35,270 nt of DNA, taken from positions 1 to 35,270 of the forward strand of contig CAIJTR010000177.1 in the NCBI GenBank assembly GCA_903823665.1, in the 5' to 3' direction. The first letter of the stretch is position 1. Every line of letters begins with the position of its first letter. A program made the position numbers and the translations under genes. This document shows, piece after piece, positions 8,416 to 16,037 of this stretch. The stretch comes from an uncultured Rhodospirillales bacterium (GTDB taxonomy: Bacteria; Pseudomonadota; Alphaproteobacteria; Acetobacterales; Acetobacteraceae). The notes below the pieces were generated by a model. That model had not been told where the DNA came from. It ran no database searches and saw only the letters and a program-made list of their open reading frames with translations.

Positions 8416-8536
8416 CACAGCCCCCACATCGTCTGAGCGCCGAGAGTGCAAGACAAAATGCCTCCCCGCAACTCACTGAATTGACGCAGACAGCGCAACA
8501 CCGGATGGTCACCGGACGGAGAGAGGACGCAGAAAG
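8416..8536. promoter_or_regulatory. shared divergent promoter region of the binding-protein gene and the mutarotase-SDR-GH31 operon
   Basis: This is the only non-coding gap between the divergent binding-protein gene and the three-gene operon, so both promoters and any operator should be here. I see a short direct repeat (ACCGGA twice, separated by five bases, at about 8502-8518) and a purine-rich GGAGAGAGG stretch upstream of the 8537 ATG. I could not pick convincing -35/-10 boxes. No regulator gene adjoins it. Confidence 0.4.
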
Positions 8537-9382
8537 ATGAAGATCACATCGGGTCAGGCAGAATTGGTGCTCGCACCGGATATGGGCGGCTCGATCATCT
8601 CATGGACGGTGGATGGCCGCCCGGTGTTCCGCCCCGCCAATCCCGACGCGACCACGTCGCGCATGCAGTCATGCTACCCGCTGGTGCCGTTCTCCAACCG
8701 CGTCGCCAATGGTCGTTTCACCTTTGCCGGACACGAATACAAGCTGCCCATTCTGCTCGGCCCCTGGGCCATTCACGGTGCCGGCTGGCAATTGCCCTGG
8801 ATGATCCAGGACCACTCCATGCTGCTGCGCTACCCCGGCGGCGAATTATGGCCCTTCGCCTTCGACGCCGAACAGCACTTCGACCTCACGCCCCACAGCC
8901 TCGCCGTCACCATGCGGATCACCAACCGCCACAACGCACCCGTCCCCGCCGCACTCGGCCTGCATCCGTTCTACCCCCGCGACCCTGAAACCCGCCTGCA
9001 ACTGCGCGCTGCCGGGGTGTGGATGTCCGACGAAAACAAAATCCCGGAGCGTCTCGAAGCCGTCCCCGCCGACTGGAACTTCAGCGAGGAACGCCCGCTC
9101 GGTGATGCCAACATCGACCACTGCTTCGCCGGATGGGATGGCACCTACGCCATCACCTGGCCGCAACGCCGAGAGCGCCTTGTCGTCACCGCCACCAACC
9201 CCTTGCGTCACCTCGTCGTCTATGTCCCGCGCGGTGAGAACTTCTTTGCCGTCGAGCCCGTCTCGAACATGAATGACGGCCTCAACCACATGAACACGAC
9301 CGACGATCACGGCATGCGCATCCTGGCCCCCGGCGAATCGCTCGAAGGCCGCATCAGCATGGTTCTGGAACGCACTGAATGA
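8537..9382 (+). CDS. aldose 1-epimerase family mutarotase (probable sulfoquinovose mutarotase)
   Basis: This 281-residue protein has a galactose-mutarotase-like beta-sandwich. Visible family sites are FSNRVANGRF at 52-61 (Arg55 binds sugar), IHGAGWQLPW at 79-88 (His80), GLHPFY at 141-146 (His143, probable catalytic acid), and VEPVSNMNDGLN at 239-250 (Glu240, probable catalytic base). The enzyme interconverts alpha and beta anomers of a free aldose. It is first in an operon with an NAD-type SDR and a sulfoquinovosidase-like GH31, and its stop overlaps the SDR start (ATGA at 9379). By analogy with sulfo-Entner-Doudoroff loci, it should equilibrate sulfoquinovose released by the GH31 for a dehydrogenase that prefers one anomer. 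The fold is sure; the sugar is inferred from neighbours. Confidence 0.88.
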   Translation: MKITSGQAELVLAPDMGGSIISWTVDGRPVFRPANPDATTSRMQSCYPLVPFSNRVANGRFTFAGHEYKLPILLGPWAIHGAGWQLPWMIQDHSMLLRYPGGELWPFAFDAEQHFDLTPHSLAVTMRITNRHNAPVPAALGLHPFYPRDPETRLQLRAAGVWMSDENKIPERLEAVPADWNFSEERPLGDANIDHCFAGWDGTYAITWPQRRERLVVTATNPLRHLVVYVPRGENFFAVEPVSNMNDGLNHMNTTDDHGMRILAPGESLEGRISMVLERTE

Positions 9383-10143
9383 CGAGCCCGTATGACAGCG
9401 TCCGCTACCACTCCCTCGCCGGGCGCTGCGTTGTCATCACCGGCGGAGCCTCCGGCATCGGGGCGGACATGGTGCGCGGCTTTGCCCAGCAAGGCGCGCG
9501 GGTGGCCTTCCTCGATCTCGACCACGATGCCGGCATGGCACTCGCCGCCGAAGTACCGGACACGCGCTTCATCTCGTGTGATGTGACCGATATCGAGGCT
9601 CTGCGCATAGCCCTCGGCCGCATCGAGGACAAAGCCCCCATCGACGCGCTCATCAACAACGCCGCCCGCGACCAGCGCATGGTGATGAGCGAGATCGAGC
9701 CAGATCAGTGGCGGCATATGCTCGCCGTCAATCTCGACCATCAGTTCTTCGCAAGCCAAGAAGTCGCCCGCTTCATGACCACGCGCGGCCAAGGCTGCAT
9801 CATCATGATGGGCTCCATCTCCTGGATGCGCGGCAGGCCCGGCATGATCGGCTACACCACCGCCAAAGCCGCCATCAACGGCATGACGCGAACCATGGCA
9901 CGCGAACTCGGCCCGTCCGGCATCCGCGTCAACTGCATCGTCCCCGGGGCCATTCGCACGCCGCGGCAAGATGCACTTTGGCACTCGCCAGCCGCCAGCC
10001 AGAAATTCATTGATGATCAGGCGCTGAAATTCCGCCTCGACGCCACCCACGTCACCCGCATGGCACTCTTCCTCGCGTCTGACGAAGCGGCAGGCTGCAC
10101 CGGGGCCAATTTCATCGTCGATGCCGGATTGACGCTGAACTGA
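9379..10143 (+). CDS. SDR family NAD(P)-dependent oxidoreductase (probable sulfoquinovose 1-dehydrogenase)
   Basis: This 254-residue classical short-chain dehydrogenase has the cofactor motif TGGASGIG at 21-28, Asp46 at the end of the second strand (LDLD, favouring NAD+ over NADP+), NNAA at 93-96, and the catalytic set Ser146, Tyr159 and Lys163 (YTTAK). The C-terminus LASDEAAGCTGANFIVDAG is typical. Related enzymes oxidise C1 of aldoses to lactones. In the sulfo-Entner-Doudoroff pathway of Pseudomonas putida SQ1 and Rhizobium, an NAD-dependent SDR oxidises sulfoquinovose. This gene overlaps the mutarotase by four bases and the GH31 by one base (TGATG), so all three are probably made together. 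The family is certain; the substrate is inferred. Confidence 0.88.
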   Translation: MTSPYDSVRYHSLAGRCVVITGGASGIGADMVRGFAQQGARVAFLDLDHDAGMALAAEVPDTRFISCDVTDIEALRIALGRIEDKAPIDALINNAARDQRMVMSEIEPDQWRHMLAVNLDHQFFASQEVARFMTTRGQGCIIMMGSISWMRGRPGMIGYTTAKAAINGMTRTMARELGPSGIRVNCIVPGAIRTPRQDALWHSPAASQKFIDDQALKFRLDATHVTRMALFLASDEAAGCTGANFIVDAGLTLN

Positions 10144-12125
10144 TGCACATTCTTCCCACCCCGGATGGCTTCGAACTTTGGCTCGAATCCCGCCTCCTCG
10201 CCCGCCACTCCGCCGCCCGGCCCTTCGCCGAAATCGGCATCGGTCACGCCCACATGGCCATGTATCGCGGCAATTTCGACATTACCGATGAAGTCACAAC
10301 CCGCCACGCCCTCACCCACGCCAAAATCGACGGCACAAGCGTAAGCCTCAGTAGCGCCCAAGGCACCGAGCCGCTTCTCGTCCTCGAACTGGCGCACAAC
10401 GCCCTCATCGTCAGCAGCGCCGCCCCCTCGCTCAATCGCTTCTGGTTCCACCTCCACGCCGAGCCGTCCGAGCACATCTGGGGCTGCGGCGAGCAAATGT
10501 CATATTTCGACCTCAGGGGCCGCCGCTTCCCGCTCTGGACCAGCGAGCCCGGTGTCGGCCGAGACAAATCCACCGCCATCACCAAGCGCGCTGACGCCGA
10601 AGGCCGCGCGGGCGGCGACTACCACACCACCAACTACCCGCAACCCACCTTCCTCACCTCGCGCAAACTCGCCGTCCACCTGCAGACCACCGCCTACAGC
10701 GTGTTCGACTTCACGGCACCCGACGAACACGTCCTGGAAGTCTGGGCCGTGCCCGACCGCCTGGAATTCTTTGCGGCCAATAACGTCCCGGATCTCGTCA
10801 CTCAACTCAGCACCCGCTTCGGCCGCCCCCCGCGCCTGCCGGACTGGATCATGTCCGGCGCCGTCATCGGCCTGAAGGAAGGCCTGCGCAGCTTCGAGCG
10901 CCTCGAAACATTCCTCGCCGCCGGCACCATCGTCTCAGCCCTCTGGTGCGAGGACTGGTCCGGCGTGCGCCAAACCTCCTTCGGCACCCGCCTGTTCTGG
11001 GACTGGCACTGGAACCCCGCCCGCTACCCCGATCTCCCCGCCCGCATCAAGGCGCTGTCCGAGCGCGGCATCCGCTTCATGGGCTACACCAACCCCTATC
11101 TCTGCACCGACGGCACGCAATTCCCCGAAGCCGAAGCCTTAGGCCTCCTCGCCCGCAACGCCCACGGCGAAACCTACCATGTCGATTTCGGCGAATTCGA
11201 TTGCGGCATCGTCGATTTCACCCTCCCAGCCGCGCGCCAATGGTTCGCCGAAACGATCATCCAGCGTGAAATGCTCGACCTCGGCATGTCCGGCTGGATG
11301 GCCGATTTCGGCGAGTATTTGCCGGTGGACGCCCATCTGCACGGCGGCGACGCCATGCTGCTGCACAACGCCTGGCCCACCATTTGGGCCGAGGTCAATG
11401 CCACCGCCACCGCCAATCACCCCGAAGCCGTGTTCTTCATGCGAGCAGGCTTCACCGGCGTTCAAAAGCACAACCGCCTGCTCTGGGCCGGCGATCAATG
11501 CGTCGATTTCTCCCGCCATGACGGCATCGGCACGGTCATCACCGGCGCACTCTCATCCGGCCTGCTCGGCACCCCGTACCATCACAGCGACATCGGCGGC
11601 TACACCAGCCTCTTCGGCCTCACCCGCACGCCCGAACTGATGCAGCGCTGGACCGAGATGGCAGCCTTCACCCCCGTCATGCGCACCCATGAAGGCAATC
11701 GCCCGCGCGATAACCTGCAATTCGACGAAGACGCCCTCGTGCTGGCCCATTTCGCCCGCTTCACCCGCCTGCACGCAGCACTTCTGCCGCTGCTAAAACG
11801 CCTTGCTGACGAAGCAGTGGCAACCGGCCTGCCCATGCAACGCCCGCTCTTCCTGCATTTCCCGGATGACGAAAGCCTCTATGGCGAGCAAACCACCTAC
11901 CTGCTCGGCCCAGACCTGCTGATCGCCCCAGTGTTGGAAGCGGGGCGGAATGAGTGGCGCGTGAAGCTCCCCCCAGGGTGTAACTGGGTGCATCTCTGGT
12001 CTGGCAAAACCCAACAGGGCGGCCAAACCATCACCATCCCTGCCCCCATCGGCCAACCGCCAGTGTTCTGGCGAGAGGGCAGCCAAGACGAGGCGCTGTT
12101 TCGCGCCCTTCCGTCGCCCGGTTAA
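10143..12125 (+). CDS. GH31 sulfoquinovosidase (YihQ/SmoI-like)
   Basis: This 660-residue GH31 alpha-glycosidase resembles E. coli YihQ along its whole length (SEHIWGCGEQMSYFDLRG near 110, GYTNPYLCTDG, FFMRAG, MRTHEGNRP near 513). The nucleophile is Asp388 in WMADFGEY and the acid/base is Asp451 in WAGDQ. Residues at the sulfonate-recognition positions are Lys245, Glu270, Arg283, Trp286 and Tyr487. That is the KERWY set described for Agrobacterium-type sulfoquinovosidases; E. coli has QQRWY. The enzyme should cleave sulfoquinovosyl glycerol or sulfolipid to free sulfoquinovose. It has no signal peptide, so it is likely cytoplasmic. The 3' end overlaps the converging MFS gene at a TTAA. Specificity rests on recalled sequences and residue identity, but the match is unusually specific. 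Confidence 0.9.
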   Translation: MHILPTPDGFELWLESRLLARHSAARPFAEIGIGHAHMAMYRGNFDITDEVTTRHALTHAKIDGTSVSLSSAQGTEPLLVLELAHNALIVSSAAPSLNRFWFHLHAEPSEHIWGCGEQMSYFDLRGRRFPLWTSEPGVGRDKSTAITKRADAEGRAGGDYHTTNYPQPTFLTSRKLAVHLQTTAYSVFDFTAPDEHVLEVWAVPDRLEFFAANNVPDLVTQLSTRFGRPPRLPDWIMSGAVIGLKEGLRSFERLETFLAAGTIVSALWCEDWSGVRQTSFGTRLFWDWHWNPARYPDLPARIKALSERGIRFMGYTNPYLCTDGTQFPEAEALGLLARNAHGETYHVDFGEFDCGIVDFTLPAARQWFAETIIQREMLDLGMSGWMADFGEYLPVDAHLHGGDAMLLHNAWPTIWAEVNATATANHPEAVFFMRAGFTGVQKHNRLLWAGDQCVDFSRHDGIGTVITGALSSGLLGTPYHHSDIGGYTSLFGLTRTPELMQRWTEMAAFTPVMRTHEGNRPRDNLQFDEDALVLAHFARFTRLHAALLPLLKRLADEAVATGLPMQRPLFLHFPDDESLYGEQTTYLLGPDLLIAPVLEAGRNEWRVKLPPGCNWVHLWSGKTQQGGQTITIPAPIGQPPVFWREGSQDEALFRALPSPG

Positions 12126-13477
12126 TCCCGCAACCGCGTCAGCACCACCCCCATCGCCGTCAAGGCCACGCAAGATGCAATGGCAAGCGCCCATTCAGCG
12201 CCACCAGCGACACCGCCGCCGATCCCAAGCCCGAACATCACCGCCACCAATGCCGCACCCAGCGTCTGACCCAGCAGCCGTGCGGTGGAAAGCACGCCAC
12301 TGCCCGCACCTGAGCGTTCGCGCGGCGTAGAGGCCATCAGCAGCCGGTTGTTCGGCGCCTGAAACAGCGCAAACCCACCGCCGCACATCGCCGCCCGCCA
12401 CATGAAATCCCACCACGCCGGATTTTCCGGCAACAGTACCAGCAACGCCAATCCGGCACCGAGGAGGAACAAGCCAAGACCGCACAAAGTCCCCGCCGAG
12501 ATCCGATCAGACAGTCGTCCAGCAAACGGGGCGACAAAACAGGCCGCCACCGGCCAAGGCGTGATCAGCAAGCCGACCTCAATCGTCGATGCCCCGTTCG
12601 CCTGCAGCAGAAACGGCATCGAAACCAGCGCCATCGTGGTCGCCACAAACGCGCAGACCGACGTCATCACGCTGAGTGAAAACGCCGGAATGGCAAACAA
12701 TTCCACCGGCAGCATTGGGGCCAAAAGGCGATACTGTCGGCGCACAAAATAAATGCCAATCACCACGGCACCCGCCAGTTCCGCGGCAATCACCCCATAG
12801 GACGCGCCATGCGCAACGCCGCTGATGGCAGCAATCCCCAGCCCGAACATCCCCGCATTCAACAGCGCACTCGCCCAGTCAAACCGATGCTTGGCCAGCG
12901 GCGTCAGCGGCAATGTCTGAGTAAGCCCAAGCGCCAGCACACCGACGGGAATGTTGATCAGAAACAACCAAGGCCACGTCGATATCGCCAGAATGCCCGA
13001 CGCAATCGAAGGCCCCGCAGCGCCGGAGAGCGACACCACAAGCCCCGTGAGCCCAATCGCCCGACCAAGCTCAGAGCGCGGAAAAATAAAGCGCATCAGC
13101 GCGGGATTGACGCTCATCAATCCCGCAGCGCCAAAGCCCTGCGCCAGCCGGGCAAAAATCAACATCGGCATGGTGGTCGAGCACGCACATCCAACCGACG
13201 CTATGGTGAACAGCCCAATGCCCCAGGCATAGACACGCCGATAGCCATAAATGTCGCCAAGGGCTGCGAACGGGATGAGCGAGACCATCACTGCGAGTTG
13301 GTAGCCGTTGACCACCCAAATGCTCTCAGCAGGCGTGACTGCCAAACTATGCGCAATATTCGGCAAAGCAATGTTCGCAATAGAACCGTCAAGCACCGCC
13401 ATGATCACGACCAAACTCTGGGCAATCACCGCCCAACGTCGCTGCGTAATCGGCAGCCCGTCCATCGTTTGACTCAT
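12122..13477 (-). CDS. MFS transporter, DHA2 (14-TM, EmrB/QacA-like) family
   Basis: The product is 451 residues from the ATG at 13477. A GAGGG ribosome site lies nine bases upstream, whereas the ATG at 13486 has that site abutting it. About 14 hydrophobic segments are visible. Motifs include VLDGSIANIALPNIA near the N-terminus (DHA2 motif D), GDIYGYRRVY (motif A, loop 2-3), and a second loop GRLSDRISAG. DHA2 proteins usually export drugs or anionic compounds by proton antiport. Its end overlaps the GH31 end on the other strand by four bases. It could export a sulfonated end product or an unrelated toxin. The opposite orientation argues against simple co-transcription with the sugar operon. 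Confidence 0.88.
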   Translation of the reverse strand: MSQTMDGLPITQRRWAVIAQSLVVIMAVLDGSIANIALPNIAHSLAVTPAESIWVVNGYQLAVMVSLIPFAALGDIYGYRRVYAWGIGLFTIASVGCACSTTMPMLIFARLAQGFGAAGLMSVNPALMRFIFPRSELGRAIGLTGLVVSLSGAAGPSIASGILAISTWPWLFLINIPVGVLALGLTQTLPLTPLAKHRFDWASALLNAGMFGLGIAAISGVAHGASYGVIAAELAGAVVIGIYFVRRQYRLLAPMLPVELFAIPAFSLSVMTSVCAFVATTMALVSMPFLLQANGASTIEVGLLITPWPVAACFVAPFAGRLSDRISAGTLCGLGLFLLGAGLALLVLLPENPAWWDFMWRAAMCGGGFALFQAPNNRLLMASTPRERSGAGSGVLSTARLLGQTLGAALVAVMFGLGIGGGVAGGAEWALAIASCVALTAMGVVLTRLRD

Positions 13478-13486
13478 CAGGCACAT

Positions 13487-13491
13487 CCCTC
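13487..13491 (-). promoter_or_regulatory. ribosome-binding site that decides the MFS start
   Basis: On the minus strand this is GAGGG. It has nine-base spacing to the ATG at 13477 and zero spacing to the in-frame ATG at 13486, so the shorter start is preferred. Confidence 0.55.
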
Positions 13492-13507
13492 AGTACACAG
13501 CACCGGC

Positions 13508-13581
13508 GTGTCCAATAAAATTTCAGGACACCGCGATAGGAATGTTAGGCACCGATTTCATAACGTTTGGCGACAAACGTT
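13508..13581. promoter_or_regulatory. two inverted repeats upstream of the MFS gene (operator candidates)
   Basis: The gap between the MFS start and the end of the lipoprotein gene holds two inverted repeats. One is GTGTCC/GGACAC with a 12-base spacer (13508-13531). The other is a perfect 8-bp repeat, AACGTTTG-4 bases-CAAACGTT (13562-13581). Either could bind a dimeric repressor controlling the MFS gene. The second has no T-run and so is a poor intrinsic terminator for a gene lying on its other side. No regulator gene adjoins. Confidence 0.4.
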
Positions 13582-13605
13582 CACGTGATCTGATGGAATT
13601 TATTG

Positions 13606-13989
13606 TTACGGGTTGCCAACCGTCACCACCACCCGACGGCTCTCCTGGCGGTTCAGTGCGGGCTTCGGAGTACCGCCGCTCTCCCGATTGATTTGTGACT
13701 GCACCACGCCATTGGCCACCAAACCTTTGGCAACCTCGGCCACGCGCGTGCTGATCAACAGCCCGGTATCGGTTCCAGGTGTCGTGGGGTCTGCAAACCC
13801 CTCAACCGTGATAGCCCGGTCCGGATGGGCGCGGGCGTAATCGGCGGCGCCGGCCAGCACCTGCCTTGCGCCGTCATCCAAAACCGCGCTCTCGTTTGAA
13901 AAGAACACCGCAAAGCGGCGGCCAGACGGCTCCAGCAGGGCGCATGAGGCCATGAGCAGCGGCAGTGCAATCAAAAGGGCGCGACGCAT
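13606..13989 (-). CDS. OmpA-like peptidoglycan-associated lipoprotein
   Basis: This short protein of 127 residues has a lipoprotein signal with lipobox LMASC (Cys16), so it should be acylated and anchored in a membrane facing the periplasm. The rest is a compact OmpA C-terminal domain: FFSNESAVLDDGARQVLAGAADYARAHP, then VEGFADPTTPGTDTGLLISTRVAEVAKGL, and a final NRQESRRVVVTVG. The Asp and Arg positions that grip peptidoglycan diaminopimelate in this fold are present (FAD and STR). It lacks the usual GHTD motif wording and is at the short end of the family. A cell-wall tether role is likely. It is monocistronic as far as visible. Confidence 0.82.
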   Translation of the reverse strand: MRRALLIALPLLMASCALLEPSGRRFAVFFSNESAVLDDGARQVLAGAADYARAHPDRAITVEGFADPTTPGTDTGLLISTRVAEVAKGLVANGVVQSQINRESGGTPKPALNRQESRRVVVTVGNP

Positions 13990-14197
13990 GAGGATTTTCT
14001 CCGCTGAATTTCTGACGCTCCCGCGCCGCCCGGACCGTGTAACACGTAAACCGCGACAAAAAGCGCCGCCAAGCCTATGATTCCACTCCCGTATCGGTAG
14101 CAGTCACACGAATGGTTGTGTCAGCCGGGCGGATTGCCATTATATCGTCTCAAACTTCACCACGCGCCACGCCGCGCCAGGATTACAGACACCACCG
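13990..14197. promoter_or_regulatory. divergent intergenic region between lipoprotein and HtrA-like genes
   Basis: This 208-bp gap separates two divergent starts. For the plus-strand gene, a weak -35/-10-like pair can be drawn: TTGTGT at 14116-14121, a 17-base spacer, and ATTATA at 14139-14144. I see no strong palindrome and no small gene. Confidence 0.3.
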
Positions 14198-15184
14198 ATG
14201 CCAGAGCCCGACTGGGAAATTCCACTCAACCTGCAGCCAGATCCAGACGATTGCAGCTACGACCTCGAAGCAGCCCTCCGTTGCGTCGTCAGTCTTCGCG
14301 CAAACGTGCCCGATGACGCCTTCACCGCCGACAGCCTGGGCACCGAACGCATTGGCAGCGGCGTTGTCATTCGCCTCGATGGCGGACCAGAAGGCCTCGT
14401 GCTCACCATCGGCTACCTCATCACTGAGGCCGATACCGTGTGGCTGATGACCTCGGACGGTCGCGCCATCCCCGGCCACGCGCTGGCCTATGATCAGGCA
14501 ACCGGCTTTGGTCTGGTCGTGGCCCTCGGCAAGCTTGGCGTGGACGGGCTCGAACTTGGTGATTCCGACCATCTGAGCATGGGCACTCCTGTCGTCATGG
14601 CGGCCGGGGGCGGACGTGCGCGCGCCATTGAGGCCAAAGTCGTCGCGCGTCAGGAATTCGTGGGCTACTGGGAATACCTGCTGGAGGAGGCGATTTTCAC
14701 CGCCCCGGCACACCCGTTCTGGAGCGGTGCCGCCCTCATGAGCCAGGACGGAAAACTGGTCGGCACCGGCTCGCTCATCCTCCAGCAAGGTGATCAGGGC
14801 GGCCAGCGCGCCGACATGAACATGGTTGTGCCAATCAACCTGTTGCGCCCCATCCTCGACAAAATGCTGTCCACCGGCACATCAGGCCAGCCGCCTCGGC
14901 CATGGCTTGGCGTGTTCGTGATGGAGAGCGAAGATGGCCCCGTGATCGGCGGCATGGCCGATGGCGGCCCCGCCGATCGCGCCGGGCTGCGGGCTGGAGA
15001 CCACATCACCGGAATCGGCGATGAGACAATAACGGAGGTCGGAGCGCTCTGGCGCCAGATCTGGTCTGCCGGCCGGCCCGGGGTTCAGGTCAAATTGCAG
15101 GTGACACGCGATGACAACCAACTCACCATACGCGTGACAACATCTGACCGCTCCAAGTTCCTGCGCACGCCGCTGATGCACTGA
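14198..15184 (+). CDS. HtrA/DegP-like S1C protein with PDZ domain, predicted catalytically inactive
   Basis: This 328-residue protein has a chymotrypsin-like region (about 25-225) followed by a PDZ domain (about 233-312: WLGVFV, GGMADGGPADRAGLRAGDHITGIGD). The trypsin-fold landmarks are GSGVVI at 53-58, LTIGYLI at 69-75 where HtrA has LTNNHVV, ATGFGLVVA at 101-109 where HtrA has the DLAVL motif, and FWSGAAL at 174-180 where HtrA has GNSGGP. The catalytic His is therefore Tyr73 and the Asp is Gly103. A Ser (176) remains, but the oxyanion glycines are changed. There is no signal peptide, so it is probably cytoplasmic. It is more likely a binding or scaffold pseudoprotease than an active enzyme. 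The fold is sure; inactivity is inferred from the alignment. Confidence 0.82.
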   Translation: MPEPDWEIPLNLQPDPDDCSYDLEAALRCVVSLRANVPDDAFTADSLGTERIGSGVVIRLDGGPEGLVLTIGYLITEADTVWLMTSDGRAIPGHALAYDQATGFGLVVALGKLGVDGLELGDSDHLSMGTPVVMAAGGGRARAIEAKVVARQEFVGYWEYLLEEAIFTAPAHPFWSGAALMSQDGKLVGTGSLILQQGDQGGQRADMNMVVPINLLRPILDKMLSTGTSGQPPRPWLGVFVMESEDGPVIGGMADGGPADRAGLRAGDHITGIGDETITEVGALWRQIWSAGRPGVQVKLQVTRDDNQLTIRVTTSDRSKFLRTPLMH

Positions 15185-15252
15185 TCAAACGGTCGTAACG
15201 TCCTCCAAACGACCAGGCCACTTCCCGGCCGCTTGGACATCGAACCGACGCG

Positions 15253-15471
15253 TCAGATTTTGGCGGCGATGGTCGTGAACGTCGCTTGCAGCTTTGTGCC
15301 CACAGTGGTCAACGATGTGATGATGGTGACGGCGACCAGAGCCGCGATCAAACCATATTCCATTGCGGTAACGGCTTTCTTCTCGTTCCAAAGCGAGTGG
15401 AACGACGCGGACACACCATTCACCAGAGGTGTCAGGTGGAGAAAGTGAACCATATGCGCCAAGTACACCAT
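15253..15471 (-). CDS. Flp family type IVb pilin (copy a)
   Basis: This 72-residue prepilin starts at the ATG at 15471, with AAGGAG five bases upstream (15477-15482). A 33-residue leader-like region is followed by the processing-site region KKAVTAMEYGLIAALVAV. The Glu-Tyr pair at mature positions 5-6 and the following hydrophobic helix are the Flp signature. Ala rather than the common Gly precedes the likely cut site. The C-terminus is short (TKLQATFTTIAAKI). Flp pilins are cleaved by a CpaA/TadV-type peptidase and assembled by the Tad machinery, none of which is in the window. This copy is the most divergent of three, with a longer leader and no palindromic repeat at its end. Confidence 0.88.
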   Translation of the reverse strand: MVYLAHMVHFLHLTPLVNGVSASFHSLWNEKKAVTAMEYGLIAALVAVTIITSLTTVGTKLQATFTTIAAKI

Positions 15472-15845
15472 AAAAACTCCTTAGATTGTACACCAAACGA
15501 TATCAGCACCAGTTCGGTCTATTGTAAAAAAGCGCAACAAGCAAGCACTCCAAATTCTCAATAAATAATTTATACATTAATTCTATTTGTTTGATTAACA
15601 GTAAATTAAATAGACAAGCAGTATTTGGTCGGCACAGGCAGCGCCAGCAGCCGCAAATCCGTGCAATCACAGGCCAACACACAAATGCCGCACAGTTCGC
15701 AGTGTGCGAAGCTGGGGGATGAGAGCATGTTTCGACCAGATGTAATCAACTGGTCGAAAGTTCGTGCTCTAGAAACATATGACTCTAGAGCAACTTAGCC
15801 GCGATCATATTGATCCGAACCGGTTCTATATGATCGGGCGTTGCT
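15472..15845. other. AT-rich spacer between pilin copies a and b
   Basis: This gap of about 370 bp holds the upstream region of pilin a (AT-rich, 15530-15620), a short hairpin TTCGCA-gtg-TGCGAA at 15696-15710, and palindromic repeat unit 1 from 15722. I see no gene. The drop in GC relative to neighbouring genes is obvious by eye. Confidence 0.6.
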
Positions 15846-15850
15846 CTAGA
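15722..15850. repeat. palindromic repeat unit 1 (two stem-loops) at the 3' end of pilin b
   Basis: Stem-loop 1 has an inner perfect 10-bp arm TTTCGACCAG (15730-15739) / CTGGTCGAAA (15750-15759) and an outer arm AGAGCA (15722-15727) / TGCTCT (15765-15770). Stem-loop 2 has an outer perfect 11-bp arm TCTAGAGCAAC (15784-15794) / GTTGCTCTAGA (15840-15850) and an inner 9-bp arm CGATCATAT (15802-15810) / ATATGATCG (15828-15836) around a GAACCGG loop. A TCTAGA box joins the two stems. The design is like the rhizobial RIME and other intergenic mosaic palindromes. No T-run follows, so a plain terminator is less likely. Confidence 0.8.
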
Positions 15851-16037
15851 TCTTTGCACCGATAGACGTGAACGTCGCCTGAAGCTTCGTTCCGACCGTC
15901 GTCACCGAACTGATCATCACGACAGCCACCAGGGCAGCAATCAAACCATACTCCATCGCCGTCACAGCGCGCGTATCGCGGCGAAGAGACCGGCCAAGCA
16001 CGGGCATAACCCGCATAAGATGACACCAATACACCAT
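15846..16037 (-). CDS. Flp family type IVb pilin (copy b)
   Basis: The chosen start, the ATG at 16037, gives 63 residues beginning MVYWCHLMRV. This parallels MVYLAHMVHF in copy a and has GAGG eight bases upstream. A longer frame back to 16151 runs through AT-rich DNA and is not credible. The core is DTRAVTAMEYGLIAALVAV followed by VGTKLQATFTSIGAKI. It is nearly identical in its last 40 residues to copy c. Its TAG stop lies inside a palindromic repeat (15846-15848 within TCTAGA). It is probably a structural subunit, or a minor variant, of a Tad/Flp adhesive pilus. Confidence 0.86.
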   Translation of the reverse strand: MVYWCHLMRVMPVLGRSLRRDTRAVTAMEYGLIAALVAVVMISSVTTVGTKLQATFTSIGAKI

